Shown one piece after another: positions 13,101-26,088 of a DNA stretch of 64,000 nt. The position numbers were made by a program, and so were the translations under genes. Source of the stretch: Rhyacophila brunnea (Eukaryota > Arthropoda > Insecta > Trichoptera > Rhyacophilidae). The notes beneath the pieces are model-generated. The model was not told where the DNA came from. It saw nothing but the letters and a program-made list of their open reading frames with translations, and did not search any database. The stretch's first letter is position 1, and every line of letters starts with the position of its first letter. The stretch covers positions 930,001 to 994,000 of the forward strand of contig JAGYXB010001603.1 in NCBI GenBank assembly GCA_022495005.1. Direction: 5' to 3'.

Positions 13101-14281
13101 TATAATCAAAGAAAAAACATACGTTTATTATAAAAGCAATTGACCTCATAATTTAATCTACACTACTAACACGTGGCCAGATTATGTCACGCGAAATACA
13201 TTTTATTCCCCCCACTGAATATTTTTTTAATCTGCAAGGCAGCAGTGTCGTGCTAGATTTTTTTAAATCCGTGGAGCTAATTAAATTTATAATTTATAAT
13301 ATAACCCGTCCCACCAACAACTACGTTCGGACTTTTCATAAACCACTATAAAAAGGTCACATTGTTTCGATGTTTTTCATGTATTTTTTCGCGCAATCCG
13401 TGTTTATTTTTTTCTTTTCAATAGTACCGTGTCGTATTTATGGCTAGTACGATGTATAAATATTATCTATTCCGGGTAGCTTATTTAGATTATCAAACCT
13501 ATCTGAAAAATTATTTTATATATTACAATTTTCGATGTCAATTGATTATAATAGTTTGGGAAGCGTCAGTTCCCAGGGCCGGCGGCTATATAGTGTTGCC
13601 GGTACGTAGGTACAGATGGTCGAAAGACACTGATATGTATTTATTACCCTAGCACCAGGTGAAGTTCGCATTTTAAAATAAACCATTGTTATACCGGAGA
13701 AATATAAATATATAGGCGTTCTGGATAAAAAAGAAAAGAAACCTGGGAAAATACTGAACTCTAAAATCTATGCACAGGTGTTAGTGACTGACTATTCAAT
13801 AGTTAGCTACGTTTTACAGCGCTTAAAAGTCGAGATATAAAATATCTGTGAATATTTTTGAAACCTACAAAAAATATGAGAGCATTTTTCTAAAATATAT
13901 GATGGGCTCTTTAAAGATAATACTTTGTTTCAATGATTACCACCGCATAAGGCACGTGTTATATTTTATTCACAACACTTTAACACAAAATGAATAGGAA
14001 CTGGCGTACCTTACCAGGAGTGGTAAGAAAGGTGTGTAGAAAAATAAAGAATAAAATTAAACACGTGTAAAAGAAATATGTCCTTTTCAATTCATAATAT
14101 GCATAAAAGTTTGTCACCTGAACGAAATGCGCATTCAAAGGACAGTCGGCGATTTGTGTCTCTTGGTTTTATGGCTTAAAGTAATATAGCGAATCCTGCT
14201 GCAAAACATTAGTCCATAGCGACATGCATATACATTTTCTTCTATCTTGACTTTAATGTAGGTACTTTTCGGGGAAATACG
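10101..14281. other. AT-rich non-coding stretch
   Basis: No gene was recognised. A slightly more complex segment at 10,775-11,035 begins with the small palindrome GAGGCTCAGCCTC and carries a 75-codon frame with no family resemblance. At 12,565-12,600 the words CGTCTGTTGGGCACG and CGTCTGTTGGGCATG form a short tandem duplication. 13,560-13,620 is a small GC-richer patch. Confidence 0.5.
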
Positions 14282-14308
14282 TCATCATCATCATCATCAT
14301 CATCATCA
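14282..14308 (+). repeat. (TCA)9 microsatellite
   Basis: Nine uninterrupted TCA units, read as TGA/ATG units on the other strand. RTE-type and related LINEs often end in such triplet repeats, and the neighbouring DNA to about 14,400 could be a - strand LINE 3' tail. No reverse-transcriptase residues were identified there. Confidence 0.9.
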
Positions 14309-14990
14309 AGCACTACCTACATTCCAATGTGAGGATTAGTAACGTCCAGTTACCTTTGTTCGCCGCTTCTTCTACTAATCTTTAGCCATAAGGATTGTGT
14401 GCCTCTTTTTACACAGTCCTGCTACTGCAGATTAGTAATCCCTACTGTCATCAGTATTTCAGTCTATTGAAGAGCAGCCTCTTGGGTAGTAGGGTGTCTT
14501 GCATTTTTGAGTCATAGTTTGGAGCACCGTACCTTAACAAACGAACGTATAGTTCGTAATTGCATCTCCACACCACGTGTCATCCTCATTGCATATGACT
14601 ACAAAAGAGCATTGTCATTATCTTTCTTTCAAAGACATCCAGCGATCCGACTTACTTAATATGTCAAAATGGGGCAGATAAGGGTTGTGTGGAACATTAA
14701 GTATTATTTTACTTCTATTATTTTACTTGATTAATAAATGAATCTCCATATTAAATAATACATATTTACGTTTATATATGTAAGCACCACCCCTATATTG
14801 TCATACAGATTATAATTATCGGATACTTGTATGTACCTATAAGTAAAATCTTAGTACTTGCTGATAGATTATAATATATGCGTAGGTGCAAACATGCAAC
14901 ACTACGTCAATGTGTATTCCATACTATAAATAATAATGATGTATTTTTTTAATGTAAGTACATAACTTTTTTCTTATCCATAGTTCCTAC
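14309..14990. other. Non-coding, moderately complex sequence
   Basis: The first 350 bp or so are less AT-rich than typical flanks. I could not translate a recognisable protein from either strand. A decayed transposon tail attached to the (TCA)9 repeat is the likeliest reading. Confidence 0.35.
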
Positions 14991-15407
14991 AGTATGGAAC
15001 ATGCCTGCACAGAGGTCGTACGAACGGACGTCAGTCAGTAAAGTGCCACTTTTATTAATCTTGCTCAAAATAAAGCGGCAAAAAGAACGGGAAAAATCCA
15101 ATATTCGTCTGGCATCGGCTTTACACATCTCTCGACGCGCTGAGTTTCCCAGTAAATAAATAAACTCCACTTTGGGCAGAATACTTAGCGTCCAGCATTC
15201 AGCATTATTTGGCAACACTGCCTTGGTGCCTTGTTGCCTGCCACTGCTTAAATAATAATTGCCACTCATTCGGGGGATGGACGGCGAGAGTAAAAGCGGG
15301 TGATAAGCTAATAAAATTGACCTAAGGATAGCATTTTCGACCCCACTGCACCTTAACGTTTCATTTTCTCCAGACGGATACATAAAAAAGAAACCGAGAT
15401 TATTCAT
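14991..15407. promoter_or_regulatory. GC-richer island with 152-codon minus-strand frame
   Basis: The block holds CAGTAAATAAATAAACTCC (forkhead-like words), TGATAAGC (GATA-type) and several homeodomain-like ATAATTG/TAATAAAATTG words. It also contains the longest open frame outside the transposase (14,949-15,407, - strand, 152 residues). I see no domain, signal peptide or family motif in that frame, and its C-terminal part runs into AT-rich DNA. I favour a regulatory element, but a lineage-specific gene is not excluded. Confidence 0.3.
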
Positions 15408-17030
15408 TCCATAATATTTATAGAGTATTTTATATGAAAACTGATTGAATTGTTGTGAGTAGTAAGTATATACAAAAGTTTATGACTATAAATAGGTTAT
15501 TGAACATAATAAATATACTTCAACAAAAATATGTTTAAATGGACCCAATGATTGGAAAGTAGGAAATCTTAAAATAGATTAACATGAGATGACAGTAAAA
15601 TATTATAAAATGACCAACAATTGATGATTAAAAGTATCTGAGAACGCAAATATGAAGTCAAAGTATTTTTTTTGAACTTTTAGAATTAATATATAGCATT
15701 TTTTATAAATTTAGAATTGTGTATAAATCTCGTAACTTTACATCAAAATTAATCGACAATGACCAAAGACAGGTCCTCATTTATAACGATGTGTAGGACA
15801 TATACGAGTACATTTACCATTCATTATCATCGTTATAATTTTAAAATGCATATTGATTTAAATTATTTCGATACCTACCTTTCGATTTAATGAACAAAGC
15901 CATCAAAAACAGATATACTTTAATAATTTAAAATAATAAATAAAGAGTAGGTACTTATAATTTTTTAAATCAATATGTGCTTTGAGATTATAGATTATAA
16001 CTGTTTATGAAACAAATTAATATGTAGGTACAATTAATATAAAAAAATGCAGTACCATATTATATGCAACCCATTACTGAATTCATGAATTATTAGAATA
16101 AAAACTGAAACCTAATAATTGACGATTGACCTACATACACTATACAATCGTGTACTGACAACCGAATAAGGCATATTATCATATTTCACTAATGCCAGAA
16201 TGAGAGAGTATGAAACAACTTTAAATGTAATGGCAAATTATGATACAAATTGCGTATATAGATACATTGAAACTATCTTGAGATCGAAATAAGTCAAAAT
16301 AAAATGTTGTCTTATTTATGTTACGAAATTGGTTACGCTGTAAATAAGAAATTGCTTCGTATGTTATTAATTTTGTCGGTGTAGGTATAGTGGTTAAAAT
16401 CTATCAAAACGATAAAAGCTCTGATCCTGGAAATAAAATTGAACCATCGTCAGCAAACCGATCGACGGAAGTGGACAACGCTCTACAGATCTACAACATC
16501 TATACAAGCATTCACATTGTAATAGTATGAAAATACATCCAAGATCGGATTTATCGGTAATCTGAGTGCTGAAGAGTAGGCTTATAAGGTACACATTTTT
16601 TTAAATATCAAAAAAATACCTAAACAAAACATCCCAAATCATCAATGGATTGAAAAGACACCGAACTGAAAAAATCAACAGATTACAACGTAGTTCAAAA
16701 TAATAATTTTATTTATTAAAATAGAAAGTAATAATGAAATTCAGTTTTTTTTAATGATCTCTCATTTTAGATAAGTAGATAAATTAAGATTAAAAATCTA
16801 AATGTACATTATATACATGGGGTTATCGCCGTAAGTAGACCGCCTGAGTAGTAATAAAAATTAAATAAAGACGCATCAAAAAACTACCTATTTGAAAAAT
16901 CATAGAAATAATCTTGAGCCAAAATTTAAAACGTAGATATTGCATTTTTCTTGATGCTATTTATAAATAAAGTTAGTAATGGTTTCAGCTTAATTTAAAT
17001 TACAGAGTCGGTAGCATCTTTTTGAGTGAA
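15408..17030. other. AT-rich non-coding stretch
   Basis: Nothing recognisable; low-complexity A/T runs dominate. Confidence 0.55.
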
Positions 17031-17410
17031 TATGAAACACCTCAGATGGCGTAGCTTAATCCCATTGGATACAAAAAATCTAGGGTAAGGATATTTCTGA
17101 GGTTGTTTCTAATTATGCACCAATATATGAAAACATTGTTATTTAAAAGTATATCACGGGAGAAATTACTAGAGAAACCCGTTGCGGAACGACAGCTCAT
17201 GCGATGCGGTTCATTTCGAGGAAAATGTTGCATCGTATGACCGCAAGTCATAAAACATACCACAAAATAAAATTAAGTAAGAAACCATAACCGAAGAACT
17301 CGCCAGACGTAATGAATACCATAGCATCCATAAAGAAAACTCTAAAATACAGTGAGTCGCATCCACCTACGACGGTGCCTGGCAGAAGTTACTGGTCAGA
17401 GCTAACATCC
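17031..17410. promoter_or_regulatory. Moderately GC-rich island with Hox/Runt-like words
   Basis: Around 17,165-17,300 the sequence becomes complex, with CGCAAGTCATAAAACATACC (a TCATAAAA posterior-Hox-like word) and ATACCACAAA (a Runt-like ACCACA word). A second patch at 17,345-17,410 is also GC-richer. No coding character is seen. Regulatory function is inference. Confidence 0.25.
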
Positions 17411-20400
17411 TACATTAATTTATTATGTGGATGAATAATTAATTATGAATTGCAATCAAATTATTAGACAGATAAACGTATACGTATGCACTATTTTTAT
17501 TACATTTCTAAGCTTCGTCATCATTGTAAACTGGTACCAGTATGGTACCTCATTACAAAGTAATTATGTATCTTTCGTCTTGGCGTGCGATAGTGATGAA
17601 AGTATGAATAGTGCAAATTTATTTACTATTCCGTACCCACGTAAATATCGACACCGTTAAACAGCGTGGATTCAGTGGGATGTAATCGTAACAACTATTT
17701 ATATGAAAATTACTAACGCTTCTCTTTGTGTAAATGAAAAAGATTCGAATGTCTATACAAAAATATTATAGTAAATAAGGTGAACATATTCGGTTTTTTA
17801 CCACCTACAAAATATATCAGTTACCTATTGTCTAAATTTATATGGCTGTTCTTTTCGGGAGTTATAATCGATTTCCACGTTATACCACGGGTTGTCTTCG
17901 CCACTGACCGGCAATATTGGCCGATTTTAAACATATCAGTGGCGTGCATCCCCAGAAATATTCGATGACATACTATGCGAATATTTTTATAACTAGGTAA
18001 TTTACTGTGATGTGTAATGGAAAATTTTACATAATTACTTCTAAAGGTTCATCATAATATAACAGTTTTAGTATATAACTGAGCACTCGAACCTGCAATA
18101 CAACAAACTTAGGTACTACTTCATCGTTCGCCTACCAGCATTCAATTATTAGTTACAAAATATTACGTAAATATGTAGTAAATAGCAGTAACCTATAAGT
18201 TAGTATAATATAAGTATTAATTTTTTAATAGCATCCCTACAAGCACAGCAAGTCATTGATAAAGATAGGTACTATAGGTATAATTCATTTAATTAAAAGA
18301 AATAAAAATATCAAGATAGATTTTTTAAATCTCTGTAATTATGTGAATAATAATAATAAAAATGCACACCTAATTGTTCATTAAATACGTCTAATAAGAG
18401 TATCATCAACGACAATAATGTGGAACGAAGAGTCACGCCAGCGCAATGTACATTAAATTGGAGTCAATCGAGATCAATTGTATCGCCATTTATATAATCT
18501 AAACCAGACAGAACTCATCAAGAAATAATCTTGTCCAATGCACCCACGTTGCCAAGAGACAACGAGGCATATTTGGAATGGGTTATTTGAAACATTACTA
18601 AGATACATACGAACCTATATTTTTTTTAAATCAGCGAACTCAAAAATATACATTATTATATTATATACCTAGAAGTATTGATAATATAAAAAATATAAAT
18701 TACCATAGATAGTTAAGTAGTAACCTCCAAGCGACCTAAAAATATGTTTCATAAAAAGTAACTTACGTCCATAAAACAATTAACTTTAACTCCATACACC
18801 TAAGTGGATGGAAAGTGTATAAAACGCTTACATTTCTAGAAATACATTAATATAGTGACAAAATAATATTATAATGAATCGTCTTACTAATAAAAATAAA
18901 AACAAAAAAATATTGTAGGTGCCTATTTAGGTAAGTCGTATAATTTAATAATATCAAGGTTACTTTTGTCGGCTTAGAAGGAAATAATAATTTAATAATA
19001 TTTATACAAGAGGTTTTTAAAAACTCGTAAAACCGTGCAAAATATAAATATTTTTCCTAGCCAGTACATACAACTAAGTTTCCTACTTCAACTCGATTTT
19101 AATAAAAATGTGAAAACAGTTTTTCTTTTATTTCAATAAAAAATATGTACAAGAATTCACAATGTAACATTATTTATTGATCACACATTATTTGAAAACA
19201 CCTCAGAAACATACATATTAGAAAAAATCTTGAAAAGAAAATATATACGCATGTGCAAATAAATCGGTATAGCACATTGGTCGGAATCCGGTGGAGCCCT
19301 GTCCGGCGTCATATTATTTTCCTGGTATGTACTGTTTGTGATGTCTTGCCAAATTATATATGTTAAATATATTGTAATCTATTTTTTAAATACGTAGATA
19401 ACTACAACGAACGAATAAAGTACCTAATAAAATAATTATGAAAAAAAATCATGACACAATATAAACAAACACAAAATATTGAGTTACACTTGTTGAAAAG
19501 AACACGAACTGATGACATTATTTTTTAGAATATCTTTTGATAGATTTGCAAAATATTATTTATTGACGGACAAGGTACAAACAACAAAATTTAAGTCGAC
19601 GAGAGTGCTCCATCATACGATAAAGAGGCTTGTGGCGCTTTCTAGCGGAGGCTTTCTGAACTACTACGAGTGGGAAACGGCAGACGATACAACAAATATG
19701 AGACGTTTTATCCGTAAAGGAAAATAAAAACAAGGAACCGAACCGTGAAACGCTCTTGATTGATACATATTATATAGACATTTTATGAGGTTTTTATTGC
19801 CATGGTATATGGGTATTATTGGCTCAAAGTAGGTAGATTTTAAAAAAAAAAATAGCGACTGAGACAATATGAGACAGGGTAAAAATACATATTGAAGACT
19901 TCAAATTAAATATGAAAAACGGTCCTAGTCAACTACCTCAAAAAATGATATCAGAGTTTGTTTGCCAAAAGAATAATAATTTATAAATAAATTCATTACC
20001 TACCTATTTATACTAAATATGTACATTGTAGGATATAATAATATTACGTACAAATGATATTTAGTAATATGTATTGTACGCAGAATATATTATCGTAGGT
20101 ACCTACACATTTAAACAGAGTTTCATAATTTTAATAACACGTCAGAAAATATATAACTAGGTACTTACTAGAAAAAAACTTTTTTGAAAAAAATGCAAAA
20201 CCCAGCGGGATTCGAGCCCGCGGCACTGGGATTATGTATCTTAAATAAAAATAAATCATTAAAAAAATAGTTTATTAGTAACGAATTTAATAACGTTTAT
20301 TATTCACCCTTCCAAATTTATTGTTTTATGAGAAAGCCTTGAATTAAGACTTAGGTAAATATTTGACTTGATTGTTATGCCTATTATGTTAATCTAATCT

Positions 20401-23400
20401 GAGTTTTAAGGAATATCTTAAATAAGACCATTTATAGTGACTAATCATTTTTCCCCACCCAAGTTTGAATGAAAGATAGATTGGCCAATAATTGAATGCT
20501 AGCACTGTGTAGGTGGGTAGTTAATGTTGTTTTACGAGTATTACAAATGTTAAATTTAATAGTACATAAGTAGATATTATAATACTTTTCTTTTTTACAC
20601 ATGAATTATGCACCTCATCACAACATATGGGATATTTTGCTGTATCTATAAATTATGATTTAGCAAACAAAATCGTATTAGCACATTGGTGTAATATGTG
20701 AGTAAATTTATTTTTATACAAACTTACATGTGAATTCATAATATGAGCCAAACCAATTTAATAATAATATCAAATATCTCCTAATATATGTGGTGTTTTT
20801 ATACAAAGATTTGTTAATTCTAGGATATTGATCTAAATAATAAAACATTTCGAACCCATTATACTAAATTTCTGAAACGTTAAAACAAGTTCAAACAATA
20901 AAACTACCCACGTTAGTCAAAAATATAAACATAAACAAAGAACACATTACCTATAAAATAGTTTATTTTTAAAACCTGTTGTAACTTTTCGTGTTTGATG
21001 TAACTACGTAAAAATAAAAATATACAAATATAATATGTCGCTTCCCAATGTATTATTCTATTAATGAAGTAAATTGGAATAGGTAAAATAACATAAACTA
21101 ATTTATGTTCCAATTTTGATATTTCATTCAGATTTTAGCGGGTTAAAATTTACTGATGACTTCCATACACTTTTTAACCAATAGATAGAGCAAATGATAT
21201 TTAAATAGTATTACAGAATACGTCATTATTAAGACTTATGTCAGTATTATGTACAAAAAATAATAATATAAATATGTGATTGTAACTATTACAAAATTAT
21301 GTAAGTATACATAAACAAAATAGTCAATTTATTATGCAGTAGGTATCAAATTATTGACGTATATCTGTTTTACCATTGCGTCTCAGAATAGTTATAAGTT
21401 ATAAGTAATGTATTTGAAAAGCACTCAGCAATAGGAGTGTCTGCTTTCAAAGGGTTCCCATACTGCGAAGTCCTTATACATCAGATGGTCTTTTATATGA
21501 CTGCAACAACTTTTACAATAAACACTCTCCCCTTGTATGAAAAGCTTAAACAAAGTGATAAAAACAAAACATACCCCGCCGAAATGTTTAAAAGTTTTTT
21601 GTCATATATTTCGCACTGTCCGCGGTAGCAGCTTTTTGCAGGAAGGCTTACCTGAAAACAAAAGAAAAGTGGAAATGAATTCAACGTTAGCTTGCGGTAT
21701 TATATAACTCAAACGACTTTGGCCAGGGAATTTTTAATAGTGACATGGTTATATTATTTTAATACACATTTTTACTTTCTGAATTCTTTGTATTATATCG
21801 TCTACCTTTTACACGTATTCACACAAATTAAAAACATTATTTTATATACCTATCCATATACAATATTATTTTTAATTTATCCAAATCTACATAAATATAA
21901 TTTTAACATTTCATTAATAATTTATTTATCATATATTTGAAACGTTCCAGTGTACAAGACTATTAAGAATATTAAAGTCACCAAATGATTATGAATTAAG
22001 GGGATGCTTATACTATCAGAGGCGAAAAGAGGCACCTAACGGAAAAATACGAAGCTTGCAATTTGAGATTTTTTTTGATAATTTACAATTTCAACTATAG
22101 TAATTAATAAATATGTATCTGAAAACACTAAAAAGATTATTACATTATATTTTATGGCCATATTTATTATTAAAATTTAGTTTATTAAGTTTTAGATTTT
22201 ATGTGGTGTAGATTTTTGACTAATTCATCGTTTTAATATTTTTTATATATATTTTAAAAAACATCGATTTTAAAAAAAATATAAATGTGTATAACTTGAA
22301 ATCATAGGTATTATTTACAGATACATACATACATACTTATATTACAAATTCAGCCCTCGTGGTCCGGTGCGTAAGGGAAATGTAGTATTACATTATATTA
22401 TAATATCTATAATACGAAAGATAAAATTACATATTTCGTCACTCTATAATTGAAAGGCTTCAGTTGATTATTTACATTGGGGTGTGAAAATTATATGTAA
22501 CAGAAGAACGCAAAGCAAATAATGATATACCTACTCGTATAATATAGCCTGAATTTCCTTAAACGTTTTGCGGACTATGATCAAAGCACACGTTTTTTTG
22601 CATCCAATTCGTGAATATTTCTAAAATAAAGGTAAGTATGTTTGGAAACTAAGATACGTTTGTTTATCTAAACAAGGATATCAGATTTTCAGTCATCGCC
22701 TTTATAAGGTGTCAATTAACTGGTAATTGTAATTGATTTTCCAGTTACATTATTTGGAAAATAAATTATTATGACGTAGGTATATACTTATGTTTTATAT
22801 ATTATTTAAAAATAAATGTACATAGTATTGTTAAGAAATAACAAACATTTTTTTCAGTTGTTTTATTTTGTATTTTGTACTATTTTCATTAATTTCTTCG
22901 AAGACCAGTTTCGTGTTTAAAACAACTTTCATTTAAGACAGCTTCAAAATAATTTATAATTTGTAAGGTTCACTATGTACCTATATGTAAATAAATAAAT
23001 TTTAATTCAAAATACACTTCATGAAATTAACAGTTACATTCAGGTGAAATTAACTGTAACTATATAGGCGATGCATCTACATAAGCTGAAAAAAATAATA
23101 GTTGGTGTGAATCTAAAGTGAAACATACACTTATAGGTAATATGTATATATTTTTCTAATCAATAATAAAAGCCACCATTCTAATGAAATAAACACTAAA
23201 ATAGTTTCTTAACGACCGGAAATAAATGCCATAACGTGGCACACTCGATGGAAAGTTTAGACGTTCCAAATTTACGCATGAACTACAAGATAAACAACGA
23301 CTTTTAATTTTCCATAACGACAATCTTCCCAGAAGTGAAAAGAAGCAAAAAAAAAACTCGTGCAGATTGTCGTACAAAAATATGATTAACAAAGTTTTCT

Positions 23401-23844
23401 GAAAAATTCGCAAGTAGATGAGTAGTAATATGGAAATCTGTAAGAATCTAATTTCGCTTTTGTTTACGCTAGCATCAACTGGATATTCTTATAAAAAATA
23501 TAGTTTTTCTCAAAAAATACTGCAATAAGCACTATATTGCAGATGTACGCCGATTATGGATTAAATTGTTTTAATTCCAATAATTTGGTAAATTTATTAC
23601 ATCTTATGTGGTTACTGATTACTTATATTTAATGAAATAATAAATAGATTAGTACCTTTGGAATATATTTTCTACCAAATGAAATCATTGTACATATTGC
23701 TGATCTATTTAGCCATTATTATTCCGATAATTACATTACAAGGTTTTTTTAATACACATGCTCTACATTAAATTATGAATTATGATCAAACTGGATATAT
23801 CAATATGTTTAGTAATATGAATTTTCTTCTTATCGTGCCATCCC
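17411..23844. other. Long AT-rich non-coding stretch
   Basis: More than 6 kb without a recognisable gene. It contains a tRNA-like arm (20,196-20,237, listed separately), a short (ATAC)4 run at 22,321-22,336, and a slightly GC-richer patch at 19,590-19,730 with an uninterpretable 71-codon frame. Confidence 0.5.
20196..20237 (-). repeat. tRNA-like T-arm, probable SINE remnant
   Basis: On the - strand GCGGGCTCGAATCCCGC forms a 5-bp T-stem and 7-base loop with an RNA polymerase III B-box (GGCTCGAATCC), followed by TGGGTTTTGC. No anticodon or D arm can be folded upstream, so it is not a working tRNA. A tRNA-derived retroposon remnant is likely. Confidence 0.4.
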
Positions 23845-24240
23845 TTATCGGAGGTAGGCCACCATTAGGGTCATGTTCACGTCGTATTGGGCGCACCAAT
23901 CACGGAAGTTTTTAAGCCATGAAATGCAGCGTCGTTCTTTCCTACATTTATCGTTGATCTTTTAAAAACAAATCAGAGAATATTGTATTTTTGTCCTCTC
24001 ATAATGTGGCCGAGGTACTGTAGTCTTCTGAGTTTGATACTAAGCAGAGCTTCTGGATCCTTTCCCATTCGATTAAGAATGTCAACTTTTTATCACCCGG
24101 TCAGTCCAAGGAATTTAAGAATCCGTCGATATGCGCAGTCTCAGAACATGGTCTCGAACCATTTTGCGAAAAGCACTCCTAGCGATCGCAATTCTTGTTT
24201 TTATTTTCTGAGACCGGTCCCATTTATAATTATTGACCGA
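23845..24240 (-). pseudogene. Non-LTR retrotransposon reverse-transcriptase C-terminal relic
   Basis: Three blocks read on the - strand match the conserved tail of RTE-like endonuclease/reverse-transcriptase polyproteins. They are KIKTRIAIARSAFRKM (about 24,200-24,155), LRRLQYLGHIMRG (about 24,030-23,990) and ISWLKNFRDWC (about 23,925-23,890), ending at a stop at 23,845-23,847. Residues between blocks 1 and 2 are missing, and frame changes and stops separate the blocks. The polymerase core and endonuclease are absent, as in a 5'-truncated, decayed LINE insertion. Clade assignment (RTE-like) is from the tail motifs only. Confidence 0.8.
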
Positions 24241-24585
24241 TCTTCCTAAATATTTATATTGGGTCACACTTATAATCCGTTTGCTTAGAATTTTATTAAG
24301 ATTATTAGGAAAAGCTTGGTGATAGTGGGAACATTAGTTAACGTGCTTACGTGAGCTTTTTACAATAGTTAAAAAAATTATTAAAAATAGTATTCAAGAA
24401 ATAATTAAGGACAAATTAAAAAAATGAAAGTACTTACATATTTAATTACAATGTATTTTTACTTAAGAACATAAAACGACTGAAAATCTATGAACAAATC
24501 TACTCTAGACACTTGTCACTTTAATGAGAAGGAATATCATTAAACGAAAATCGCTTTCCGTTCCACAGCCTCATCAATGCGAAGT
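24241..24585. other. AT-rich non-coding spacer
   Basis: Nothing recognisable. Confidence 0.5.
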
Positions 24586-25080
24586 GAGTAAAAATAGTAA
24601 CAACAGGTAACGCAGAAAGCAATTTCCGTTCAAACGGCAATTCATAAAAAGTTTTTCCGGCGGGTCAGGTCGCGTTGGCCTCCCCGCTTGGCGGGAAGTG
24701 CACGCGACTGCACCGCGCGGCGGGCGGGGCGGGGAGTGGCATGCCCCGAATGCAATTTCCCCCTCAAATAAAAATGTATGCCATTCTGTTGGAGAATGTA
24801 ACACTTTGTGTGAAGGGGACGTGACCGAACGAGTGAAAAGCAAGCGTCTTAATAAAACTTCGCTAAAAAGTCTACCTACGTATTTCAGCCCCGGCGTTAG
24901 CGTTAGCGAAACTCGGGAGCAGTCAATCTTAATAGACTCTGAAAAATTGTACTAAAGTTTTAGCGGCTAAGTGGTTTCGGCTGGTACGACTGGTTTTTGT
25001 ATTCGGTTCGCGTATTTTTTCGCTTTTTGTTTCTCTCCGGAACTAACGTACGTACAAGTTTCGTTTTAAAGTGTTCGCTG
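24586..25080. promoter_or_regulatory. Promoter-like island with E2F site and GC boxes
   Basis: This is the most GC-rich DNA in the window. TTGGCGGGAA at 24,688-24,697 is a textbook E2F site, and GGGCGGGGCGGGG at 24,722-24,734 is a double GC box of the Sp/KLF type. CpG-bearing, pyrimidine-rich sequence continues to about 25,080 (ATTCGGTTCGCG, CTCTCCGGAAC), which would suit a 5' untranslated region read on the + strand. At 25,086 an ATG opens 15 codons that end, in phase 0, at a GTAACT donor-like site. That exon idea is speculative; the promoter call is stronger. Confidence 0.45.
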
Positions 25081-25314
25081 CAGCAATGAAAAAAGATTCG
25101 AGAGATTACTTCTCTTCAACGAATCTAAAAGTAACTACTTATATCGAATAGTTCCCCATTTGGCAACAGTTTATATAGTGAAAGTAACTAGAATGATTTA
25201 CCATAAAAGATAGTAATTTCATTTAGATTTTGCACACCTACTTATTAAACTGTACGACAAGATTACTCGGCGAAGCACACTTACATGAATGGCTTTTTGG
25301 CACCTGACTGTACC

Positions 25315-25776
25315 TAGAGTTGGGTTTCTGGAAATCTCGAGAATTTTTTGAGATTTTCCATCCCTAATCTCGAGAATTAAAATTTTTAACATTTCGACTA
25401 TCCCGGATCTCGAGAATCTTTTCTCGAGATTCGGGATTTCTTTATTGTCAAATAATTGAAAAAAAAAAACATTTTTTTTTAATTGAAATAAATTAACAAA
25501 ATTTGAGTTCGAGTGTGCGATCGTGTGATTTTAGTTCAACACAATTAAGCCAACGTCGACTCAAATATAAATAAAAATTAAAAAAAAAATGATATTTTTT
25601 TCGAATTTGTCTGTTTTTACACGGATTTTAGGATTTTTTACAGCTTTTTTTAAATTTTTTTCGATATCTCGAGAATTCTTTTCTGGAAATCCCGAATTTC
25701 GAGAATTGAAAATTTCATCATTTCGGGAAATCCCTAATCTCGAGATTGAGAGTTTCTCGGAAAATACGCAACTCTA
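25315..25776. mobile_element. hAT-type MITE (family C, copy 1)
   Basis: Ends are TAGAGTTGGGT at the left and the matching inverted ACGCAACTCTA at the right. The flanks carry an 8-bp target duplication with one mismatch: ACTGTACC (25,307-25,314) and ACTGTACA (25,777-25,784), which defines the borders and supports the hAT superfamily. The body is non-coding. It contains about six TCTCGAGA-type palindromic words near both ends, a layout expected for transposase-binding subterminal repeats. Length is 462 bp. It is homologous to 30,261-30,663. Confidence 0.85.
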
Positions 25777-25922
25777 ACTGTACATACTTCATAATTATGC
25801 GAACAGTATTCAAATTACTTATTTTAGTTATATCTATGTAAGTACCGAAAAAAATGTAGACAGACAATAGTATCTACCTACTATGCGACGTGATAATGGT
25901 TACCAAGGTAGTGTAATGGGAA

Positions 25923-26088
25923 TGGACCGGATATTTCGCTCGGCGAATGGACGACCTCTGAACAAGTGGTACGCATGGGTCACTAAACGAACTCATCAAA
26001 TTCGACAAGCATACCTACATACCATCGAAGAACTAGAGCCCGAGAAGAGTGGGAGGAGCTAGGGGAACCCTTCATCTAGCAGTGGTAA
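25923..26088 (+). pseudogene. Non-LTR retrotransposon C-terminal relic
   Basis: Translating + strand pieces gives WTGYFARRMDD (position of the W-G-H-x-A-R motif) and, after frame changes, REEWEELGEPFI-stop-QW. These match the last residues of RTE/Jockey-like reverse transcriptases (RDRxxWRELGEAFIQQW). A GATGTTGACGAT tail follows. Only the end of the polyprotein is left. Confidence 0.6.

Noticed and set aside
14282..14308. CRISPR-like or coding poly-histidine/serine tract
   Set aside because: It is a plain (TCA)9 microsatellite without spacers or an extended frame.
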